64,000 nt of DNA from contig NC_092341.1 of NCBI RefSeq assembly GCF_046630445.1, positions 1,247,501-1,311,500 of the forward strand. The letters run 5' to 3'. A program made the translations under genes and the position numbers. Of this stretch, positions 55,653 through 64,000 are shown one piece after another. The stretch comes from Rutidosis leptorrhynchoides. Taxonomy: Eukaryota; Streptophyta; Magnoliopsida; Asterales; Asteraceae. The notes beneath the pieces were generated by a model. It had not been told where the DNA came from and made no database searches. It saw nothing but the letters and a program-made list of their open reading frames with translations. How positions within the stretch are numbered: the first letter of the stretch is position 1; each line of letters opens with the position of its first letter.

Positions 55653-58600
55653 AAATAAATCTTTCAGTGCTAAGCTATTGTGTGTGAATCTTAACTACTC
55701 GGTTAATTCATATTACAAATATGCAATAATGTACGTCCTTCGGCCGCAACTTAACCAGCGTTAACTACAATCTCTGTCGCAATTCAACAAATTCCAATTC
55801 ATAATAAATCAAGTATATATTTGATTTTACACTTTCATCATCAATGTACCCGAAACTTTTCAGATAACATCATTCGTACTTTGCGAAATTCACAAGAATT
55901 CCACGAACCGAACACCATACATCAACAAATAACGAAGTATTGATTCATAATTTCAATGTCATTAAAGAAATACTGCGTAAAAGTTATGTACTTTTTAAAG
56001 CCTTTAGGGATTATTCAATTCTAGTTTCAACCGTAAATCAAATGAGTTTAATTTAACATTAACTCATTAAATCTATGTTACATCTGAAGAAAATATACAT
56101 ATATATATTTTCATAAAGACTGTAATAAAATTCTTTTGTACAAAATATTAATTGTGAAATTTTTTTTAACGGGTAGGTAATACCCGAGAGATATATAAAT
56201 TCACAATTAATATGTTACATTCTTCGAATCTGATTCAGCAAATCATCCATTATACTCCCTACTTTCACAACAATATACATTCTTTTATAGAAATCAAAAC
56301 AACCATACTCATTCAAAATTTAATTACAAATTCTGATTTTGAAATCTCAAAATTTAACTTGAGATATGACCAAAATCATCACTCTTAGATCCTTACATCT
56401 TTCACAAGCTATATTTTGACTTCAAAACTGTGTTAGAACATCAAATGTATGTTAATGATTACAATCTGTGTTCAAACCCTTCGAAAATTTCTGAAGACAC
56501 TTCGAATGATGAGCAATCGAGATAATGATCCAACCACATGTTACCCACAGTTATGTACCCGAAAAACTCTTGAAACCAAAGTAAAAGTTTAAACAACGTA
56601 TCCGCGTCAGATTCTTTGGCATTTATTAGCAAAAATAACTTTGCGACTCCTATTCAAAGTAGCCAGTTTTGTCACAGCTCCAGCAAGTCAACTTCGACTT
56701 TTCAGTCAGACTAACCTTATTATAACCTTGAGATATACACCATCGTTACCAGGGAACCTTTTACATTCCACCATATTATTAGCAGATGTACCAACAACTT
56801 CATTACCCTTTGACTTTAGCCTCTCCAAAAAGTCATCATAATTATTCATTGAAACCCCATCATTTACTCATTCGCATCTTGTAATGAGAATTGCCATACG
56901 AATCATTGGGAATTAGCAATCAGTATTTTGAAATCTTGCAGCATGTCTGCGCCAACAGTTATATGTGTATATATAACGTCTATCTTCTGGACTTAATTTG
57001 AATGTGAAGTTTCTGAAAAATACTCCGAACTACGAATTGGTTCTCCGAAAATGGAAAAAATGCTGATGAAGCAGCAAAAACTATAAACGACTTTAAATGG
57101 TAAAAGCTGGATGATAATGATGAAGTGTGCTGGCAAAGCGCAGAAAAAGAGAAGTTTTGGAACTGGAAAACGGATTGAGCAAAGTAGGAAGGGGGCTGTG
57201 GAAAAATTACAAAGACTGAACCTGACTTTAAAGGATCCAAATGATTCAGTACCTGCTGAAGTCATTAACGAATACCTTGCTCCTGACTCTAAACCCCTGC
57301 GGACAATATTCTTCATCATCCTCTGATATTAGAAATTCTAAAATATCATCATATCTTTCATTATAAATATCCTCCATATTTCTAAAGATATTTTCTTAAT
57401 TTTTCTTATTTGAAATCATTTACCTCTTCGCGCTATCTGTATTACATCATAAAAGAAACTATTTTAGTTTCTAAATTCTTAAAGATTCAAGTTTAAAATA
57501 GGAATATTTTGAAGTAGTGTTGAGAACTGAAGCATGAATTAGTATAATATAATGACACTTGATCAATGTGATTATATTACAGTAAGTCATGCTGAGTTTC
57601 TAAATGGAACGTGATGATTCACAGATCATAACATCATCATGTGCCATGTTATACGACTCTTGTATTCTATTTAACCTCTAAAATATCAAGAAAATATTTC
57701 TTGATGATTCGGCCTTTTCCAAGGTATTCTAGTAATTTGACAAGTCAAGATCGTGCCATCACAATTTTCTTCCTAGAACATTAACAATGTTCATTCCGAA
57801 ATTCATATCTGTGAATTCTGGACCATTACAAGCGGTGCTTAATCGCAAGAAGAAGAAACGAAAGGACAAAACTCCGAAATAGAAATTGGGGTATAAATTG
57901 CAGCAAATAAAAGAGAGCATTAACTGTGAATGATAATGATTATAGAAGACAGAAGCAAAGACTTTGAAATATAAGGGAACATATAAAGCCCAACGACAAA
58001 CCAGAAATTATAAACCATATATCGATGCATATAGCAATATAAAGACACGGGAGAACTAGAAACACTATAAACCCAAGAGTATAGTAGAAGTAAATAGATT
58101 CTTCCGGCGGTAGATGAAAAAGAAGAATGACCGATATGAAAGTTAGAAGTATATCGAGAATCAGAGCTGGATGGAGCATATTGATGAATACTTTAAAATA
58201 TGAGTTGAGGGGGAAAGAATAGAAGGTGATGAAACATGACTAGGAACTTAGAAATCAACAGATTTAACTCACACAATGGCAGAATAAGTGAATCAAACCC
58301 TCTAGTGAATAGGTTAAGTTTTTTTTTGATTAATTTAGTCACACCACAACTAAATCAAGTGTGATTAGATCAACACCTAGAGCTATTATTCACCACATGG
58401 GTGATTTGGACTGAGAGAGAATCGGAGGAGCTCACTAGATCTGAGTGTGTGTAACAAATAAGAGGCTTAAACTAAAATGAAGAACATAAGACTTTATATA
58501 CCCCTGCTGTTGACTCACCCATACGATTCATTCATCACACGTACGAGTTGGCTTCATCAGCCGTACGGGTGATCACTCACTCGTGTCTTCTCATTTAGGT

Positions 58601-59229
58601 TGTAATTGTGACTTAGCTCAGCATCAACCGTGCGTATGAGCCTGTCAGCCGTACTAGTGAGGCTTCACTCGTACGTCTGACTAAGTCTAACATAGTCAAA
58701 CATCTAAATCTCGTTCCTGCAGTTCCTGTAACCACATACAAACACAGGATAATAATGAGCAATCATGGTGGCCTGTAAACTGTTGTACCTGCAATGGACG
58801 TGGGTAGATGTCTGGGAACTTGCATAAAATGCATCAACAGAAGGTGTGAGTTGTAAGGAAATGAATGAGGTAAATTAATAAGAAAATCTCCGACAGAATA
58901 ATTAAAATGGACGATCGCATTTAAAGCGGATCCTAATTTCCTTGATTACCGGAGAGTCAAATCTTATTAAGAAGATTTTCTTCAAATCCCTTGAAATCTG
59001 GGAATCAATCATATCTACGTCAAATGATAAGATGAATCTACACTTACTCATTTCACTCTTCTATGTTAGCTTCATTCGTACTCTTCATATAAATGGATTG
59101 TTTATTCAAATTATTCGCTGATGATAAAACTCTAATTTTCAGCCCGTATGTATCATGAAAACATACTTATTATCATTCACGACCTTTCCACTTAAATTTC
59201 GGGATGAAATTTCTTTAACGGGTAGGTAC
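55651..59229 (+). other. Non-coding interior of the LARD
   Basis: No open frame has a recognisable domain. A stretch at 56166-56185 repeats the motif TTTAACGGGTAGGTA that also lies immediately before the 3' LTR. At 58500-58690 there is a cluster of GTACG-containing direct and inverted motifs (CCGTACGGGTGA, CACTCGTACG, CACGTACGAGT). Confidence 0.7.
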
Positions 59230-60919
59230 TGTGACAACCCGGAAATTTCCAACCAAATTTAAACTTTAATCTTTATATGTTTCCGACACAATAAGCAATA
59301 TTTGTTAAGTTAAATTTCAAGAATTTTAAACTATGTTCATACATTCATTCAACCTCGACCAAGTTCCAACGATTCACGAACCATTAAACGAATATGATTA
59401 TATATGTATATGTGTATATATATTATAACTTGAAACGTAAACAAAATATTAGATTAAATACTTTATATGATTGTATCTGTTTCAAAATGTTTATCAATGG
59501 AATTAGAAGATAAGATCAAATGATTGAATTATCAGATATATTAAATTATGATTACAAGTCTCTGTTGAAAGGCCCACGTTGATTTGAGAAATCTTTCCAT
59601 TTTAACAATATTCGGAAAATGGTAAAGTAATTTATAAATAAGAACAAATTGTCAATCATTGAGAACTAGACAAAGGATAGTGGAAGATTGAATCTCATAA
59701 AGAATCGATTGATCTATTTAGTTTCAAACGTACAAAAACGTTTTCAGTTTAAAAAGAACTTTATTATTAAAACGTATATAACTTTTATAAATATCTAGAA
59801 CCACTTTTGACAACTCATTACTTAACTAGTATGATAAAGATAACGATATTTATATTTTATTTTATTAAATATATATAACGATTTAAATTAATATTATATA
59901 TATTTATACGCGTATAATACGTACATAGTTTTACACGTTTACTATACTTAAACTTTACCTTTACTTTATTTTTACTTTACTTTAACTTTAATAATTCACT
60001 TTAATAATTCATACTTTAATAATTTATACTTTAATAATTCACTTTAATAATTCATACTTTAATAATTCACTTTAATAATTCATACTTTAATAATTCACTT
60101 TAATAATTCATACTTTAATAATTCACTTTAATAATTCAAAAATCTATTATAAATAGAATTCAATAGGTTTCATTATTTCATAGAAATTTGAAAATATTTT
60201 TCTCTAAACTCTCTCAATCGATTTACATATATATATTTACTTCGTATTATTTCAAGATATTATTAGTATACATAAAATATTACGACGGAGTGTTGTCCGA
60301 GTGAGTTCGAAATTGTTTTTCGAGTAGGATAGGATTAAGGAAATTATGGGTTATAGCTATGGAGGTGATTGAGTATGGTTCATGGGTATGCTCGTGAGGT
60401 CAATATAGTGTTTATCATTTCCGTTGCGTCTACGTACCTTTCCTGCAATATTGAATCTCAATATTGATACGTGAGTACTCATAATTTAACTTTTACATAC
60501 TAATAGTTTATCCCTGACTAGTGCTCGAGTATTTAGGATTATGCATGCTTGTACTTTTGATATTGCCCTTAGACAGGTTAGGTTGAATCTTGAATTAGTT
60601 ACACTTGCGGTTGAGATAAGGTATAAGATATGCATGTCCTTGGAAAGCTAGCGAAAAATTAAGAACTTTTCCTTTAGATATCGAATGGTTTCGATGAACG
60701 GATTAGAAGTTATAATCAATTGAATTTTCGATATTTTTATTAAAAATGATTATTATTATCGTCATTTTTATCGTCGTTCTAGTTTTATCTTATTATTATC
60801 ATTATTATTATCTTTATCAATAAAAGGGATTTATCATTAAAAATTGTTTTTTTTATTACTATCGTTATTATCGTTAAAGTTATAATTAGTATTATTATTA
60901 TTATTATCCAATTATCATT

Positions 60920-60957
<38 letters not shown>

Positions 60958-62879
60958 CATTATTAATATATATATATCATTATTTAAAAATGGTTATTGT
61001 TATTGTTATTATTATTATTACTATATTATCATTAAGATAATTATTAGTATTATCGTTAATAATATTATAGTAACTATCATTATTAATATTAGTGTAATTA
61101 AAACAAATAATTGTAACACCTAAATATTTTGATTACTATTATTATCATTATTATGAACACGATATAAAAGACGATTAAAAGCTATTAAACGAAACGATTA
61201 GGAAATAATGAGTAAGAGTATCATGATGAAATTAAAATATTATAAGACATTAATTTAGATAAAATTATCGTTCTTATTATTTTTATCATTACTATTATTA
61301 TTAAAAGTATCGTTAGTATTAAAACTATCATTTTAACAAAAATTATCATTTTAATAGAAATGTCATTGTTACTATAAAATATCATTATTATTATTATTTT
61401 AAATAGAATTATTATTTTAAAGATAATATTAAAAATTATCGTAAATATTAAAGTTATCATAATTAGAATTATCGTTTTATCATAATGTCATCTTAGTAAT
61501 TATAAATATTGATATTTTTATAATAATAATTATTATTACAATATAATACAACTTTTACTTACTATCATTATAGATATTATTTTATCAAATAAATATGTGA
61601 TACAAACATATTTTACTACGTGTAATAACTTACTTTAATAATACCTATCATATTATCTTTATGATATTAATTGAACCCTATAAATTTTATTACTTAATAT
61701 ATATAAAAGTATATTTTATTATATAAATTTAATATAAAATTTTATTTATTAATAAATAAATTATATTATTTACTCTAATAAATCTTTTAAAAATATTTAA
61801 AAATATAAAACGACGATATTTAAACTATATATTAATCATGTATAGATTTTTGGAAATTATTTTGAGTCAAATTTACTTTTGTTGACTTTTGCATATTAGT
61901 CTCGAGCATTAGGATTGTGGTACACTATGACTTGACCTAATTTGTTAGACAAATATTGACCAACATATAAATATATATAATTAATTTAGGTTCGTGAATC
62001 CGAGGCCAACCTTGCACTTGTTCAATGACGTTATATGTATTTTTACTACGAAATACAGTATGGTGAGTTTCATTTGCCTTTTTACCCTTTATATTTTTGG
62101 GCTGAGAATACATGCTCAACTTTTATAAATGTTTTACGAAATAGACACAAGTACGTGAAACTACATTCTATGGTTGAATTATCGAAATCGAATATGCCCC
62201 TTTTTATTAAGTCTGGTAATCTAAGAATTAGGGAACAGACACCCTAATTGATGCGAATCCTAAAGATAGATCTATTGGGCCTAACAAACCCCATCCAAAG
62301 TACCAGATGCTTTAGTACTTCGAAATTTATATCATGTCCGAAGGAGGATCCCGGAATGATAGGGGATATTCTTATATGTATCTAGTTAATGTCGGTTACC
62401 AGGTGTTCACCATATGAATGATTATTTTTGTCTCTATGCATGGGACGTATATTTATGAGAACTGAAAATGAAATTCTTGTGGTCTATTAAAATGATGGAA
62501 ATAAATGATTATGATAAACTAATGAACTCACCAACCTTTTGGTTGACACTTTAAAGCATGTTTATTCTCAGGTGTTAAAGAAATCTTCCGCTGTACATTT
62601 GCTCATTTTAAAGATATTACTTGGAGTCTTTCATAGCATATTTCGAAGAACGTTGCATTCGAGTCATTGAGTTCATCAAAGATTATTATTAAATCAATTT
62701 ATAGTTGGATAGTGGATATTATGAAATGGTATGCATGCCTGTCATTTTTCGATGTAAAGAAAGTTTATCTTTTAAAAACGAATGCAATGTTTGTAAAATG
62801 TATCATATAGAGGTCAAATACCTCGCAATGTAATCAACTATTGTGAATCGTTTATAATGTATATGAACGGGTCCTTTCA
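59230..62879 (+). repeat. 3' LTR of the LARD
   Basis: 3650 bp copy of 50492-54167. It has a shorter ATT tract but a longer TTTAATAATTCA minisatellite than the 5' LTR. Confidence 0.95.
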
Positions 62880-64000
62880 TAAAGCATGTATGACTCCATG
62901 CACAAAGCTTGTCTAACATATAAGCAAACAGCGGAAGACTTCTAGGGAACCTGAGAATAAACATGCTAACAAGTGTCAACACAAAGGTTGGTGAGTTCAT
63001 AGTTTTAATGTGTCGTATAATCTGTATATAAAGGTGGATTACAAGATTTCAGTTGTTTCATCCAGAGACGTTTATCAAAATATTCTATGAAATTGAGCAC
63101 CCTGGTAACTAAACTTAACGTATATATAATTTGTACTCTTTGTATAATCATCTTAATAATACACGCAAACCAACGTGTACGCTTCTCAAATAGCATACGC
63201 CCGTTAAAAGGCTAGCGCTCTAGCTCGGACGGGGATATCAAGCCCTATGGATCCATATACTACTACTCATGCCCACCAGTTCTTATAACTGGCAGTTACT
63301 AGTTACCAAAGCTAAGGGATTTTCGGTTCAAACTCAGTATAGAATTTAGTATGTGCTTGTATCCATTGCGTTTAAAATAAAGTGCATGTATTCTCAGCCC
63401 AAAAATATATAATGTAAAAGCATTTAAAAAGGGAGCAAATGAAACTCACCTTAGCAGTAAAGTCGTTCACCAAAATGTGACCGAAACTCGGAATACCAAA
63501 TAACCGTAGATCTCAACCTAGAGAACATATGTTGGTCAATAAATGTCTATCAAGCTAGGTCTGGTCATAGTGTATCACAATCCTAATGCTCGAGACCGAC
63601 ATGTAAAAGTTAACAAAAGTCATCTCGAAAGTCAACCTGACCCAATATAATCTTTAAATCTATACATGTTTATTAACATATTATAAGTCTTGATAATTGA
63701 ACGAATTTATAGTTTATCAAACTCAAAATATTGTTTATTTCAGGAGTTATATTTTATTTGACTTATCATGACAATCGAATATGATTTTCATATAGTTTTC
63801 CAATACTTGAAAAATCAAATTATAGTGTTTATAAAGCTTTAAAACTAGATAAGATAGTCAACTTTGACAATTGTTTAACAAGACGAGACGTGTCTTATAT
63901 AGAAATTCATTTACTCGATTAGTAATATCTAAAAATCCAATTTATCAATCTCATAGACAAGTTATTTAAATATTAATTTATAGTTTCAAACACAATTTCA
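62880..64000 (-). mobile_element. Older related giant LTR, right piece, running off the window
   Basis: The minus strand follows the LARD LTR in order but diverged. Examples on the plus strand are AGCGGAAGA...CCTGAGAATAAACATGCT, GGTTGGTGAGTTCAT, ATTCTCAGCCCAAAAATAT, GAAACTCACCTT and CACAATCCTAATGCTCGAGAC. With 50217-50491 it forms one LTR, interrupted by the LARD insertion. Confidence 0.87.

Larger units (their letters stand above)
50492..62879 (+). mobile_element. Large non-autonomous LTR retrotransposon (LARD-like)
   Basis: LTRs at 50492-54167 (3676 bp) and 59230-62879 (3650 bp), TGTGACAACCCGG...GGGTCCTTTCA, with target duplication TAAAG (50487-50491 and 62880-62884). An initiator-Met primer site (TTGGTATCAGAGC) directly follows the 5' LTR. 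The purine-rich GGGATGAAATTTCTTTAACG and GGTAGGTAC precede the 3' LTR. The 5.06-kb interior has no integrase, RT or RNase H, only a short gag-like frame at 54654-55079. The LTRs differ by about 20 substitutions by eye (about 0.5%), plus length changes in an ATT microsatellite and a minisatellite, suggesting roughly 0.2 My at 1.3e-8 per site per year. It is whole in structure and lacks pol. The primer site and LTR style suggest a Gypsy helper. Confidence 0.95.

Overview
The window looks like nuclear DNA from a flowering plant. It has intron-split genes with plant families and plant splice signals, tRNA-derived SINEs, and Copia and Gypsy LTR retrotransposons, and it is strongly AT-rich. The repeat repertoire, including giant LTRs that open TGTGACAACCCGG and the TGTAACACC-type LTR ends, resembles what I recall from Asteraceae. 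That family assignment is an inference from memory and not from a search.

Layout. 1-3271: left part of a minus-strand Copia element, cut by the window edge. 3.3-4.3 kb: LINE tail, microsatellites and a Stowaway-like MITE. 4541-23867 (+): a complete 33-exon ACA8/ACA10-type autoinhibited Ca2+-ATPase gene of 1074 codons plus stop. Its introns carry a Copia element (10191-15072), a telomere-repeat-bearing inverted-repeat element beside an (AT)n tract, a SINE, and a gag-only Copia nested in a deleted Gypsy-type element. 24154-27735 (-): a PEPR-type LRR receptor kinase with a one-base frame disruption in the kinase N-lobe. 28-34 kb: mostly intergenic, with SINE and PIF/Harbinger-like elements. 34627-37096 (-): an 8-exon two-RRM RNA-binding protein whose last intron has the hallmarks of a U12-type AT-AC intron. 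37.4-39.5 kb: repeats and a MITE. 40148-42018 (-): a HOTHEAD-like GMC oxidoreductase in 3 exons. 42437-48396 (+): a very young, whole-looking Copia of the same family as the element at the left edge. 48.4-50.2 kb: MITE, SINE, LINE and LTR fragments. 50492-62879: a young large non-autonomous LTR element (LARD-like, LTRs about 3.65 kb), inserted in the opposite orientation into an older relative whose LTR continues to the right edge.

How the genes relate. The four host genes are independent units. The Ca2+-ATPase (plasma-membrane Ca2+ efflux in immune and stomatal signalling) and the PEPR-type receptor (danger-peptide perception that triggers Ca2+ influx) act in connected pathways by established knowledge. 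Their tail-to-tail adjacency (286 bp apart) may be coincidence.

I found no convincing new multi-gene system. The strongest unusual signals are the AT-AC intron, the GC-AG intron in the Ca2+-ATPase, the nested-LTR age paradox in its intron 29, the telomere-repeat inverted-repeat element at an (AT)n tract, and two copies of one Copia family with near-identical coding regions but unlike U3 regions.
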